Assembly: GCA_964276145.1 (NCBI GenBank)
Contig: CAXYDN010000007.1
Coordinates: forward strand, 62,001 to 126,000
DNA from: SCGC-AAA076-P13 sp964276145
GTDB lineage: Bacteria > Pseudomonadota > Gammaproteobacteria > Magnimaribacterales > D2472
Direction: 5' to 3'
DNA length: 64,000 nucleotides
Shown here in pieces: positions 46,956-56,350 of the stretch (within the stretch, counting starts at the first letter, position 1; the number at the start of each line of letters is the position of its first letter). A program made the translations under genes and the position numbers. Below the pieces are notes generated by a model. The model saw nothing but the letters and a program-made list of their open reading frames with translations. It was not told the origin of the DNA and did no database searches.

Positions 46956-47345
46956 CTATACAGAATGTAGTTTTTGCTCTGGAATAGAGTTTTTAATATC
47001 AGTAATATTATTATCTATATCAAAATATACTAGTGTTGGCTGATGGCTAGCTGCTTCTGCCTGATTAAACTCACCATAAGTACAAATAATAACTATATCG
47101 TTTAAAGACACTTTGTGCGCTGCAGCTCCATTTACTGACAGGGTCTTAGAACCACTTTCTGCGAGAATAAGATAGGTAGAAAACCTTTCTCCATTAGTAA
47201 CATTATAAACATCAACCCTTTCATACTCTTGCATGCCGGCTGCATCTAGAAAGTCTTGATCAACAGCGCAAGAGCCCTCGTAGTCAAGTTCGACTTGAGT
47301 AACATTAATTCTATGAAGCTTTGATTTTAGTAATGTTTTTAGCAT
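46956..47345 (-). CDS. panD: aspartate 1-decarboxylase
   Basis: Pyruvoyl enzyme producing beta-alanine. The self-cleavage site Gly24-Ser25 is in DYEGSCAVDQDFLDAAG; YNVTNGERFSTYLI and LSVNGAAAHKVSLNDIVII follow. 129 residues. Last gene of the coaBC-panB-panC-panD set. Confidence 0.97.
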   Translation of the reverse strand: MLKTLLKSKLHRINVTQVELDYEGSCAVDQDFLDAAGMQEYERVDVYNVTNGERFSTYLILAESGSKTLSVNGAAAHKVSLNDIVIICTYGEFNQAEAASHQPTLVYFDIDNNITDIKNSIPEQKLHSV

Positions 47346-47392
47346 AACGATGGGAAGTATAAGTAATTCCTTTGATTTTTTAAAGTTATTGG

Positions 47393-48202
47393 TTATGTAA
47401 TTATTATGTTATCGATGAGGCGAATACCACTAATAGAAGCTGCAATAGCTACAACCATTGGTCTTTCATTAAAATCTGAAGCTATTTCAAGAGTATTTGG
47501 GTTACAAGGAGATAGATAATCTACAGTAAAACCTTGTTGTTCTAATATTTTTTTTTGAGACTGTATAAAGTTAGAGGATATATATTTTTCATTTTTTATT
47601 GCGCATAGTGCTCTATAAAGGCTAGATGCTTTATTTCTATCATCTTGAGATAAACGAATATTTCTAGAAGATAATGCAAGTCCATCATTCTCTCTGACTG
47701 TATCAACACTAATTATGGTAATTGGAAGATTTTTTTCTTTTACATAATCAGATATAAGCAATAGCTGTTGGTAATCCTTATTACCAAAAAAAGAATAAGT
47801 TGGTTTAACTATTTCAAAAAGTCTATTTACGATAGTTAAGACTCCATCAAAATGGCCTGGTCTATTAGCACCGCATAGAAACGAAGATTTAATTGGAGCT
47901 TTAATTTTATTTATACCCTCTAAAATTGTTGCATCTGGGATGAAAACTGAATCACATCCATGCTCATTTAAAAGCTCAAGGTCTGAATCAAGTGTTTTTG
48001 GATAATTTATATAATCATCTTTATCGTTGAATTGCAGTGGATTTATAAATATGGAAACTGATATATGATTATTATAAGTTTTAGCTCTCTCTAACAATGA
48101 CATATGACCTGCATGAAGGTTGCCCATTGTTGGTATAAAGGAAACTTCAGAGAGCTCTGCTCTCATATCTTTAAATTCCTGATATCCGGTTATAATTTTC
48201 AA
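47393..48202 (-). CDS. panC: pantothenate synthetase
   Basis: Condenses pantoate and beta-alanine with ATP. PTMGNLHAGHMSLLERA contains the HxGH motif; NPLQFNDKDDYINYP, FFGNKDYQQLLLI and SSRNIRLS complete the active site. 269 residues. Lies 6 bases downstream of panB. Confidence 0.97.
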   Translation of the reverse strand: MKIITGYQEFKDMRAELSEVSFIPTMGNLHAGHMSLLERAKTYNNHISVSIFINPLQFNDKDDYINYPKTLDSDLELLNEHGCDSVFIPDATILEGINKIKAPIKSSFLCGANRPGHFDGVLTIVNRLFEIVKPTYSFFGNKDYQQLLLISDYVKEKNLPITIISVDTVRENDGLALSSRNIRLSQDDRNKASSLYRALCAIKNEKYISSNFIQSQKKILEQQGFTVDYLSPCNPNTLEIASDFNERPMVVAIAASISGIRLIDNIIIT

Positions 48203-48208
48203 TAGAAA

Positions 48209-49024
48209 TTAGAAAAAAGTATGATCTTGTGATGGGAAAGAACCATCTTTTACATCTTTAACATAATTACTTAGAGCTTCTTGAATTGATGAAGCATCAT
48301 CCATAAAATTCTTAACGAATTTAGGTAATTTATCTAAACATGAAATACCTAGTAAATCATGAACAACCATGACCTGACCATCAGTAGATGGACCAGCACC
48401 TATACCTATAACAGGTATTGATAATTCAGACATGATGAGTTTGGTTAGCGTATCAGGGACGCATTCTAATAACAGCATAGAAGCACCAGCTTCCTCAAGA
48501 GACTTGGCTTCGTTTATTATTAACTCATGTTTTTCCGGATCTCTTCCTTGAACATAATTACCACCTATTCTATTTATGGCTTGAGGGGTTAACCCCATAT
48601 GTGCACAAACTGGAATACCTCTATCAGCTAACATAGTTGCCATTTTTGCAATCCATTCTCCACCTTCTATTTTGATTGAGTTAGCTCCAGCTTGCATAAG
48701 TCTCTTTGCATTCTCAAGACCCATATCATCTGTTGCATAACTCATAAAAGGCATATCAGCCATTATGTGAGCTCCTTTATTTCCTTTTACCACACATTCC
48801 AAATGATAAATCAGTTGTTCCATGGAGACAGGTAAGGTGCTGTCATGGCCCTGAATAACCATTCCTAAGCTATCTCCTACCAAAATCACATCAACGCCAG
48901 CATTGCATATATATGAGGTCAAAGTAGATTCATATGATGTTAAGCATGTGAATTTTTCTCCTTGCTCCTTCATTTTCTTTAAAGAAGATAAAGTTACTTG
49001 TTTTCTTTCTGAATGAACTGACAT
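48209..49024 (-). CDS. panB: 3-methyl-2-oxobutanoate hydroxymethyltransferase
   Basis: First committed step of pantothenate synthesis. VILVGDSLGMVIQGHDSTLP binds Mg2+ and the ketoacid, followed by MPFMSYAT, AHMGLTPQAIN and IGIGAGPSTDGQVMVVHDLL. 271 residues. It begins 2 bases after the coaBC stop. Confidence 0.97.
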   Translation of the reverse strand: MSVHSERKQVTLSSLKKMKEQGEKFTCLTSYESTLTSYICNAGVDVILVGDSLGMVIQGHDSTLPVSMEQLIYHLECVVKGNKGAHIMADMPFMSYATDDMGLENAKRLMQAGANSIKIEGGEWIAKMATMLADRGIPVCAHMGLTPQAINRIGGNYVQGRDPEKHELIINEAKSLEEAGASMLLLECVPDTLTKLIMSELSIPVIGIGAGPSTDGQVMVVHDLLGISCLDKLPKFVKNFMDDASSIQEALSNYVKDVKDGSFPSQDHTFF

Positions 49025-49026
49025 AG

Positions 49027-50226
49027 CTAGGAATTAATATTTGTTGAGATTATATTTAATATTTCACGTGCTATTCTAATTTTTTTATCTTTTTTAATAA
49101 AGATAGTTTCACTGCCTGTAATAACATGAACTTCATTTTCATCAGAATCAAACCCTATTGATGTATCAGATACGTCATTAGAAATAATCATATTTAAATT
49201 TTTTGAATCTAACTTCTTCTTTGCGTTTGAATTAACATTGGATGTTTCAGCAGCAAACCCCACGATATATGCGGAAGAAAATTGTTCAGCAACCTCAGAT
49301 AAAATATCATGATTTTTTTCAAGATTGATCTCAAGGTTATCTAGATTTTCTTTTTTAATTTTAGTATCTGAATAATTTGAAGGCTTGTAATCTGCAACAG
49401 CTGCGCATGATATAAAGATATCTGAAGACTTCATACAGGTATTTACAGCCTCAAGCATCTCGCTGGCTGAATTAATTTTAAATAAGTTAATAGACTTATC
49501 TGCTGCTAATACAACTGGTCCGCTAACTAAATTTACTATAGCGCCCTCTTGCACTGCAGCTTCTGCTAAGGCATAGCCCATTTTTCCTGAACTGTTATTT
49601 GAGATGTATCTTACTGGGTCAATTTGTTCTCTTGTAGGGCCTGCTGTAATTGTTACTGTCTTACCAGACAAGGGACCTTTATTTAAATGAGATTTAATTA
49701 GATTAATAATTTTATCTGGCTCAACAAGCCTGCCAGGTCCTATGTCACCACAAGCCTGTTCACCTTTATCGGGGCCAATAAGATTGATACCTCTAGATAA
49801 AAGTGTTTGATAGTTGGCTTGAGTGCCCTTATCAAGCCACATTGTCGTATTCATTGCTGGAGCAATATATATAGAAGCTTTGGATGCAAGTATCACAGCT
49901 CCCATTAAATCATCAGCCCTGCCGTGAACAATTTTTGCCATTGATTCTGCTGTACATGGTGCTATTAAAATAATATCTGCCCATTTAGCTAATTCTATAT
50001 GTCCCATTGCTGATTCAGCCTTTAGATCTAAAAGTGAATCATGTATTTCATTTCCTGATACTGCTTGTAAGGTTAATGGGGTTATAAATTCTTTAGCAGA
50101 TTCAGTCATAATTACTCTAACATCTGCACCATCTTTTTTAAAAAGACGAATAATTTCCGCTGCTTTATAAGCAGCTATACCTCCAGTCACGCATAGTAGA
50201 ATATTTTTATTTGAAAAATTGAGCAT
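49027..50226 (-). CDS. coaBC: bifunctional phosphopantothenoylcysteine decarboxylase / phosphopantothenate-cysteine ligase CoaBC
   Basis: Joins phosphopantothenate to cysteine and decarboxylates the product. CoaC domain (residues ~1-180): VTGGIAAYKAAEIIR, the catalytic His in MGHIELAKWAD, PAMNTTMW and ACGDIGPGRL. CoaB domain (~185-399): ITAGPTREQIDPVRYISN and SSGKMGYALAEAA. First gene of a four-gene operon that takes the pathway from ketoisovalerate towards CoA; panE is not in the set, so ketopantoate reduction must be supplied elsewhere. Confidence 0.97.
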   Translation of the reverse strand: MLNFSNKNILLCVTGGIAAYKAAEIIRLFKKDGADVRVIMTESAKEFITPLTLQAVSGNEIHDSLLDLKAESAMGHIELAKWADIILIAPCTAESMAKIVHGRADDLMGAVILASKASIYIAPAMNTTMWLDKGTQANYQTLLSRGINLIGPDKGEQACGDIGPGRLVEPDKIINLIKSHLNKGPLSGKTVTITAGPTREQIDPVRYISNNSSGKMGYALAEAAVQEGAIVNLVSGPVVLAADKSINLFKINSASEMLEAVNTCMKSSDIFISCAAVADYKPSNYSDTKIKKENLDNLEINLEKNHDILSEVAEQFSSAYIVGFAAETSNVNSNAKKKLDSKNLNMIISNDVSDTSIGFDSDENEVHVITGSETIFIKKDKKIRIAREILNIISTNINS

Positions 50227-50248
50227 TGTCTCAGTTATTCAGTAATAG

Positions 50249-51199
50249 TTAGAGAATGATACCAATTACACGGTCTATAAACCAATAAAAACCCATTCCA
50301 CCAATACATAGACTTGCAGTTATTTGTAAATAATTTTGAAAATTAATCTTAGAAGCAAGATAAATTAACAATAAGGGTAATGGTATTAAAGCTATCTGTG
50401 CTAATTCAATACCAATATTAAAAAACAGTAATGACAATAACATTTGATCATTTGCAATACCTATATCGCTTAAAGCTCCTGCAAAACCTAATCCATGCAA
50501 CAAGCCAAAACTAAATGCCATTAACCAGGGTGTTTTAAGCTGTTTATCACTATCATTAATTTCTAAGGCTAAATAGACTATTGTAAGTGCAATAAGAGCC
50601 TCTACTGTGCCTTGCGGTAGATAAATGATGTCATAGACAGAAAGACCTAAAGTAATGCTGTGAGCGACAGTAAATGCAGTTATAGTTTTTATAATATTTA
50701 CTAGACCGCTAATACAAAATAATAAACCAAATATAAATAAAATATGATCAAGCCCATCAAATAAATGACCAACACCAAGGTATAAATATGCAGTTGGATA
50801 ATATTGATCAACTAACGGGATTTCTAATTTATTTTTTTGGACATTGATCAACCCTTCAAAAGTATCTTCTTTAAAATTTATAGTTACTAACGCATCTGTT
50901 AAGACACTAAGATTAATAATTTCTATAAATTTACCTTTAATTGATTCATTACATTCAAGACTAATTTTTTCAATAATATATTTCCCTTGAACAAAAGGAT
51001 CTGACCCGTTTGAATTGCATATATCTGGGAATATTACATCGGCTCTTTTACCAATATTTTTAACCGGATACATCCAAGTGGCATCATATCTATTTTGATT
51101 ATCATCAGACTGATCAATAATTAAATGAGCCGGATTAAACTCATGCGATGTAAGGTTGAATGATAAAATTAAAAGAAAAAAAGATGAAAATTTTTTCAT
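50249..51199 (-). CDS. HupE/UreJ-family membrane protein
   Basis: 316 residues. Signal peptide (1 to ~18), an N-terminal periplasmic domain (~19-130) starting HEFNPAHL, and a C-terminal domain with about six membrane helices. The domain has the His/Asp motifs GVGHLFDGLDHILFIFGLLF, AFTVAHSITLGLS and SFGLLHGLGFAGAL, typical of the HupE/UreJ_2 family, proposed to transport or bind metals such as nickel. Its ATG overlaps the stop of the parvulin-like gene by one base, so the two are coupled. No hydrogenase or urease genes are near, so the usual Ni link is not supported here. Confidence 0.85.
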   Translation of the reverse strand: MKKFSSFFLLILSFNLTSHEFNPAHLIIDQSDDNQNRYDATWMYPVKNIGKRADVIFPDICNSNGSDPFVQGKYIIEKISLECNESIKGKFIEIINLSVLTDALVTINFKEDTFEGLINVQKNKLEIPLVDQYYPTAYLYLGVGHLFDGLDHILFIFGLLFCISGLVNIIKTITAFTVAHSITLGLSVYDIIYLPQGTVEALIALTIVYLALEINDSDKQLKTPWLMAFSFGLLHGLGFAGALSDIGIANDQMLLSLLFFNIGIELAQIALIPLPLLLIYLASKINFQNYLQITASLCIGGMGFYWFIDRVIGIIL

Positions 51200-51993
51200 T
51201 AAAACTTAAGATCTGGATTAATAAAGATAGTATATTCAGATCTAATATCACTTAAGAACCCTCTTACAGCATCCTCTCTTTTCATTTGCAAGAAATCAAC
51301 TTCTACCTGTCTTAATACTTCCTCTATCTCAGGGATGTATCCTGGATTGGTAGAATTTAGATAGACAATATGGTGCCCATAGGTGGATTCAAATGGACCA
51401 TTCCATTGGTTTAGATTAGCTTCCATGAGTTCTTTGCTAAAAGCCTTACCAAAATTAGTGTTTATATTTCTCAATGGTTCATTTGCAAAAGCTTTACCTA
51501 AATAAAACGGATCAGATTTTACAGCACTCTTTTCTTGAAGAGTTTTCAAGGCTTGCTGGGATCTAGCAAGGGAGTTGTTATTTTCTGAAAAATAATAATG
51601 TGTGAATGTAAATGAAGATTCAATAAAGTACTTTTCTTTGTTATTTTCAAAATACTCCCTTAGTTCTTTAGCAGATGGAATCTCAGGGATAGATTCTTCT
51701 TTTAAAAAGGTTATTTTTTGCGCGAGCCTTCTTTTAATAATCGTATCTTCTTGATCTAATCCTAAAAGAAGTGCTTCTCTATAGAGAATTTCCTCATCAA
51801 TTAAGTTGTTAATTATTCTTACTAGCTCATCATCTGTTGGATCTCTGCCAACTTGTGATTTCCATGCACTTATTAAACTAAGGATTTCTTGGTCTGAGAC
51901 AAATATATTTTTATCTTCATCAGCACTCATTACTGTATCAACTAGATACAAACAAATTCCAATAACAAAAAATATTAAAACTTTGTATTTCAA
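51199..51993 (-). CDS. periplasmic parvulin-like peptidyl-prolyl isomerase
   Basis: 264 residues. N-terminal signal/anchor (1 to ~23, ending VMSADE), a SurA-like helical chaperone part (~30-115; IINNLIDEEILYREALLLGL), then a divergent PpiC domain (~120-220) with NFGKAFSKELMEANLNQW and GPFESTYGHHIVYL. The canonical GGDLGW motif is replaced. Sits between the DUF3604 genes and the HupE-type gene and is coupled to the latter, suggesting it folds or assembles one of these envelope proteins (inference). Confidence 0.85.
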   Translation of the reverse strand: MKYKVLIFFVIGICLYLVDTVMSADEDKNIFVSDQEILSLISAWKSQVGRDPTDDELVRIINNLIDEEILYREALLLGLDQEDTIIKRRLAQKITFLKEESIPEIPSAKELREYFENNKEKYFIESSFTFTHYYFSENNNSLARSQQALKTLQEKSAVKSDPFYLGKAFANEPLRNINTNFGKAFSKELMEANLNQWNGPFESTYGHHIVYLNSTNPGYIPEIEEVLRQVEVDFLQMKREDAVRGFLSDIRSEYTIFINPDLKF

Positions 51994-52016
51994 TTTATCG
52001 TCTAAGATTATTAAAT

Positions 52017-54167
52017 TTAAGTACTTAAATTAATCATTCTTACTGTTCCTCCAAGAGGAACGACATCAACATCACTTGCTGGTGGAATGTACCATATAGG
52101 TGATGACCAAGCTCTTTCTTGAATAGTATCATGCAAATCTTCACGTGGCTTGAAGCCTCTACTTATTGCATCCCATGTACTCCACCTACAGGTAGGATTT
52201 TCCAACACTCTTGCATAATAGAAAGATTTAGTTTCGTTATCAAATTCTGGATCTATCCAATTTGCTTTCAATTCTGCTGAACCAACATTTTTAGTTATAG
52301 AGCAATCATCGATATTAACTTTAGCTCCATTATCTGGACATCTATTTGTTACGGGATCAACTTGAAGACCATCAGAACACACAACATCAAAAACTTTTTC
52401 ATGCCCTCTTCCTGAAGCATCAGACCAACCCTTTATAATCTGGACTCTTTGAAGCGGTGCACCATTTTTGTCTCTTTGCGCCCAAACAATAAACTCAGGT
52501 GCTTTATCCCCATCACCAAGGAGATCAGAACCCATAGTGACTCCGTTTTGATAAGCATTACTTACGAGCATCTCAGAATTTAAATCAATGCTAGATAAGT
52601 TATAACCTCCAAAGAAACGCACAGCAATTCGAGTTCCTGTTGTTGCAAAAGTTTCTTTTCTTTTAAAAGCTTTAAATATTGAATCTCTGGTATTTTCTTC
52701 AGCCCAAACAGCAGCCAAACCTGATGCACCCCATTGAGTGAAACCAGTATTTGCATATTCACCTTGATCTAATGAAATAGTGCTTCTTGGTTGATTAAAT
52801 GATCTCATGTAGTCATCCATTCTTTGAAGATTCTCTTGGGATAGAGGTGCGGATCCTCTATTTTCAGGATCACCATCTAAAATACCAACCTTAGACCAAT
52901 AATTTGATTCATCAAAGGCACCGGCACCAGTATGAGTATCAGAGGAACCAATAAGACCAAATTTATATGGATTGCCTTGATTGGTGAATTCTAGCGTCAA
53001 TCCATTTAAATAAGCTTCTCTAACATAACTACCAGATGGTTTGCTAAAAGTTGGTGGCCTACTCCCTACTCTTATATCCATTATTTCAAAGTCAGCCCAT
53101 TCATCATCTGGTGAAAGTAAAGGATGAGTCTCTGAAGTACCTTTAACTTGCGTAATTTCAACGAGAGGCTCATTTCGCATTCTTTTTTCAGCATATTCTC
53201 TATTAATTGGGTAAGAATAAAATGTCTCCATTTCAAACATCTGGCCATTTGATCCATTAGGATTATGAGGTATTGAAACAGTATCGACACCCTTATCACG
53301 TAATTTATCTTGCCATGTCCATAAATCTTCTGGGTTTATTGAATCTATTCTTGTCCATGGCCTAATGGGAGCCTTTGATGAATTAAAGATAACATTTCTA
53401 TGTAAATTACCGCCCTCAACATTTGTTGAGGTTGTGAATTCATACCCAATAAAAGTTGTGAAATGACCAGGATCATTATGCTCATTAGCTGCTCTAGCAA
53501 CGTCTTCCCAAGCAGACTTATGAATTTCATAGTCAAAAGATTTTAAAGCTGTTTGAGTATTTTTTGTAAGCCAAGCTTTTAATACATTAGGACTCATGTC
53601 TGAATAAGTTTGGGTAACAGTTCCACCAAGAATTTGGCTAAATAATGCAGATCTTGGTCCAGCAGATTCAGCTGTCAAATTCTCTACTCTGTTTAAATCA
53701 TGAAAAGGTTTGGCAAAATCTTTTTGAGAGATGTCGGTTGAAGTATCTGACCAAGCATTCAACATACCCATAAAAAAACCATGATCAGTAACTGAATAAA
53801 AATCTAATGGTTCTTGTAATTTCATCTCATATCCCATGGGATGCATAATGCCATCTCCTTTAGCGTATCTGTATGCATCATTTGGAGTTGCTGTAATACC
53901 AAATATATAGGCATCAAAAGAATGTTTGGTATGAACGTGAAGATCGCCATAATAGGGATTTCTATCTTTGTTTGGTTTTGGTTTTGGCTTAGATGATTTT
54001 TCTTTATCAGATGAAAAATCTATAATTTCAGTAGCACTATCTGACCTCATCATATCTATGAGACTGATTAAGGGTCTATTATCAGTTACTGATGACCATA
54101 AACTGATAAATAAAGCTAAATAGATTACTGGTATGGCTATTAAAAGCTTTACAAAAATTGATTTCAT
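52017..54167 (-). CDS. DUF3604 protein, PHP-like metallohydrolase fold (paralogue 1)
   Basis: 716 residues. ATG 54167 is chosen because a strong GGGGAG ribosome binding site lies just upstream; an ATG at 54182 sits before that site. An N-terminal membrane anchor (~5-22) is followed by a Lys/Pro linker (EKSSKPKPKPNKD). The catalytic-like part shows YYGDLHVHTKHSFDAY (HxH as in PHP hydrolases), VTDHGFFMGM, SIPHNPNGSNG, KGTSETHP, GLIGSSDTHTGAG and AVWAEENTRDSIFKAFKR. A Cys-containing C-terminal domain (CSDGLQVDPVTNRCPDNGA, CSITKNVG) may be disulfide-bonded. Substrate unknown. Confidence 0.9.
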   Translation of the reverse strand: MKSIFVKLLIAIPVIYLALFISLWSSVTDNRPLISLIDMMRSDSATEIIDFSSDKEKSSKPKPKPNKDRNPYYGDLHVHTKHSFDAYIFGITATPNDAYRYAKGDGIMHPMGYEMKLQEPLDFYSVTDHGFFMGMLNAWSDTSTDISQKDFAKPFHDLNRVENLTAESAGPRSALFSQILGGTVTQTYSDMSPNVLKAWLTKNTQTALKSFDYEIHKSAWEDVARAANEHNDPGHFTTFIGYEFTTSTNVEGGNLHRNVIFNSSKAPIRPWTRIDSINPEDLWTWQDKLRDKGVDTVSIPHNPNGSNGQMFEMETFYSYPINREYAEKRMRNEPLVEITQVKGTSETHPLLSPDDEWADFEIMDIRVGSRPPTFSKPSGSYVREAYLNGLTLEFTNQGNPYKFGLIGSSDTHTGAGAFDESNYWSKVGILDGDPENRGSAPLSQENLQRMDDYMRSFNQPRSTISLDQGEYANTGFTQWGASGLAAVWAEENTRDSIFKAFKRKETFATTGTRIAVRFFGGYNLSSIDLNSEMLVSNAYQNGVTMGSDLLGDGDKAPEFIVWAQRDKNGAPLQRVQIIKGWSDASGRGHEKVFDVVCSDGLQVDPVTNRCPDNGAKVNIDDCSITKNVGSAELKANWIDPEFDNETKSFYYARVLENPTCRWSTWDAISRGFKPREDLHDTIQERAWSSPIWYIPPASDVDVVPLGGTVRMINLST

Positions 54168-54267
54168 TCTAATTCTCCCCAAATATATATAAATTTATTA
54201 AATCAACTCAAACAACTATAGTCAATCAATATAAGTGCAGATTGGTTATGCTAAAATAAACAAAATA

Positions 54268-56313
54268 CTAATCTGATTTAACCCATATTGGCGATGACCA
54301 AGCCCTTTCTTGAATAACTGAATCGATATCAGATCTTGGTTTCTCTCCGTTTCTAACAGCATCCCAAGTTGACCATCTACATGATGGATTTTCTATAACA
54401 CGAACATAATAAAAAGCATTCATATCAGAATTAAATTCTGGATCTTTCCAGAAGGTTTTAAGCTCTGATGCGCCTATGTTTGCTGTGGTTGAACAGTCAT
54501 TAAGATTAACTTCTGCTCCATTGTCTGGGCAACGATGAGTTTTTGAATCAACCTTTAAACCATCTGAACATGCTACATCAAAAACCTTTTCATTATGGAC
54601 TCCGTTTTCGACCCATCCTTTAACCACTTGGGATCTTTGTAATTTATTACTAAGTGGATCTGAAACTGCCCAAATTAAAAATGTTGGGCTGATTTGATTA
54701 TCTGCAATAAGATCACCACCCATAGGTATGCTCAATGAATAAGCTTTTCTAATAAGATTTTCATCTGAAAGATTATATTTCTCTAATTCATAGCCACCAA
54801 AAAATCTTACCTTGATTCTAGGGCCTGATGTTGCAAAGGTTTCTTTTTTTCTAAAAGCAGCAAAAATTGATTCCCTTGTATTCTCTTCAGCCCAAACACC
54901 TGCAAGTCCAGAGGCGCCAAAATGTATAACGCGGTCTCCTGCATTGAGATAATAATTATTATCAACATATTTCATAAGACTTGCCCTTCCTCGAGAAACT
55001 TCTTCTGATTCAGAACCGGGAATCTTGCTCATGATATAACCAAAAGTTTTATTAAAAGGTACTGAGCCCCTCAGCTTAGGAGTGCCATCAACCATGCCGA
55101 TTTTAGAAAAATGTGTTTCTTCATTATATGATCCGCCAGCTACATGACTATCGCTAGAACCAATAAGACCAAATTTATATGGATTAACAATTCCTTTTTC
55201 TTCAAATCCAAGACCTCTCAAGTATGCATTTCTTACATATGAACCCTTAATATTTTTTATTTCATTTGATGGATACCTGGGTGGTGTAGCGGTTTCAAAT
55301 GAGGCCCATTCATCATTTTTTGAAATTAATGGATGAGTTTCAGAGGTTCCTTTGGCTTGAGTTATTTCAACCAATGGTTCATTTAGCAACCTATTAGATG
55401 CATAAGCATCATCAATTGGTCCGCCATTAAAATCATTATTAGAAAAGGCAGAGCCGCCAGAAATATTTGAGTTATGAGGAATAGCTAAACTATCAACACC
55501 ATTTTCTCTAAGACCATTCATCCATTCCCATAATGGCTCAGGGTTCATGCTATCAAGTCTAGAAAAAATTTTATCGGGAAGATTTTTAGTGTCCTCAAAT
55601 ATCACATTACGATGAAGATAATTATTGTATAAGTCTTCAGACGAAGTATATTCGTAACCTGCAAAGGTTGTAAAAATACCAGGCTTATATGCATCATCAG
55701 CAGCTTTTATTGTTTCTTGCCAAACACTTTTTTGAACATTATCTATGAGGTCAATATCAATTGTGCCATTTCTGATTCCTTCAATGGTTGTTCTAGCAAA
55801 ATTTGTAAACAATCCACCTCTTTTAAAAACTTCTAAAAACCCATCAGGTCGAGATTCATTTAAATTGTGAACTGGCTTTGTATACTCATACTTAGAAAAC
55901 AAAGAGTTAGTGTCTGCAGCGGTTGGTAGAAGTCCTAGAAAAAAACCATGGTCAGTTACCGCATAAAAATCTAGCGGCCTTCTCAGCTTTATATCATAGC
56001 CTGTTGGATGAGGAATTGACTCTCCTTGAGCAAATTTATAAGCCATGTCAGGATCACTTAAAGATCCAAATGTGTATGCATCAAATGAATTTGAAGTATG
56101 TATGTGCAGATCACCGAAATATGCATTTTTATTTGGATTAGGCGAAGATAAAGAGTCCGTGCCCAATAAATCAGCTACTTGATAATAAGAATCATCTAAT
56201 GAGGTTTGGACTTGTTGTTTTTTATCTATGTCAAGAATAAACAAGCCATAGAAAATAAAACCACCAAGGATAAGTATTAATATTAATACAACTCCGCCAA
56301 TTTTTTTTATCAT
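54268..56313 (-). CDS. DUF3604 protein, PHP-like metallohydrolase fold (paralogue 2)
   Basis: 681 residues, clearly paralogous to the next gene along its whole length. N-terminal membrane anchor (7-28), then AYFGDLHIHTSNSFDAY (His70, His72), VTDHGFFLGLLP, AIPHNSNISGG, KGTSETHPLISKND, GLIGSSDSHVAGG, GVWAEENTRESIFAAFRK and the same C-terminal Cys region (CSDGLKVDSKTHRCPDNGA). It contains an extra ~45-residue segment near residues 425-470 compared with paralogue 1. The tandem arrangement suggests gene duplication with divergence of substrate. Confidence 0.9.
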   Translation of the reverse strand: MIKKIGGVVLILILILGGFIFYGLFILDIDKKQQVQTSLDDSYYQVADLLGTDSLSSPNPNKNAYFGDLHIHTSNSFDAYTFGSLSDPDMAYKFAQGESIPHPTGYDIKLRRPLDFYAVTDHGFFLGLLPTAADTNSLFSKYEYTKPVHNLNESRPDGFLEVFKRGGLFTNFARTTIEGIRNGTIDIDLIDNVQKSVWQETIKAADDAYKPGIFTTFAGYEYTSSEDLYNNYLHRNVIFEDTKNLPDKIFSRLDSMNPEPLWEWMNGLRENGVDSLAIPHNSNISGGSAFSNNDFNGGPIDDAYASNRLLNEPLVEITQAKGTSETHPLISKNDEWASFETATPPRYPSNEIKNIKGSYVRNAYLRGLGFEEKGIVNPYKFGLIGSSDSHVAGGSYNEETHFSKIGMVDGTPKLRGSVPFNKTFGYIMSKIPGSESEEVSRGRASLMKYVDNNYYLNAGDRVIHFGASGLAGVWAEENTRESIFAAFRKKETFATSGPRIKVRFFGGYELEKYNLSDENLIRKAYSLSIPMGGDLIADNQISPTFLIWAVSDPLSNKLQRSQVVKGWVENGVHNEKVFDVACSDGLKVDSKTHRCPDNGAEVNLNDCSTTANIGASELKTFWKDPEFNSDMNAFYYVRVIENPSCRWSTWDAVRNGEKPRSDIDSVIQERAWSSPIWVKSD

Positions 56314-56350
56314 TAAATTATCCTAACACAGTGTTGAAAACAGATATTTT

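Noticed and set aside
54168..54182. ATG 54182 as start of DUF3604 paralogue 1
   Set aside because: The GGGGAG ribosome site would then be inside the coding region; ATG 54167 is correctly spaced from it.
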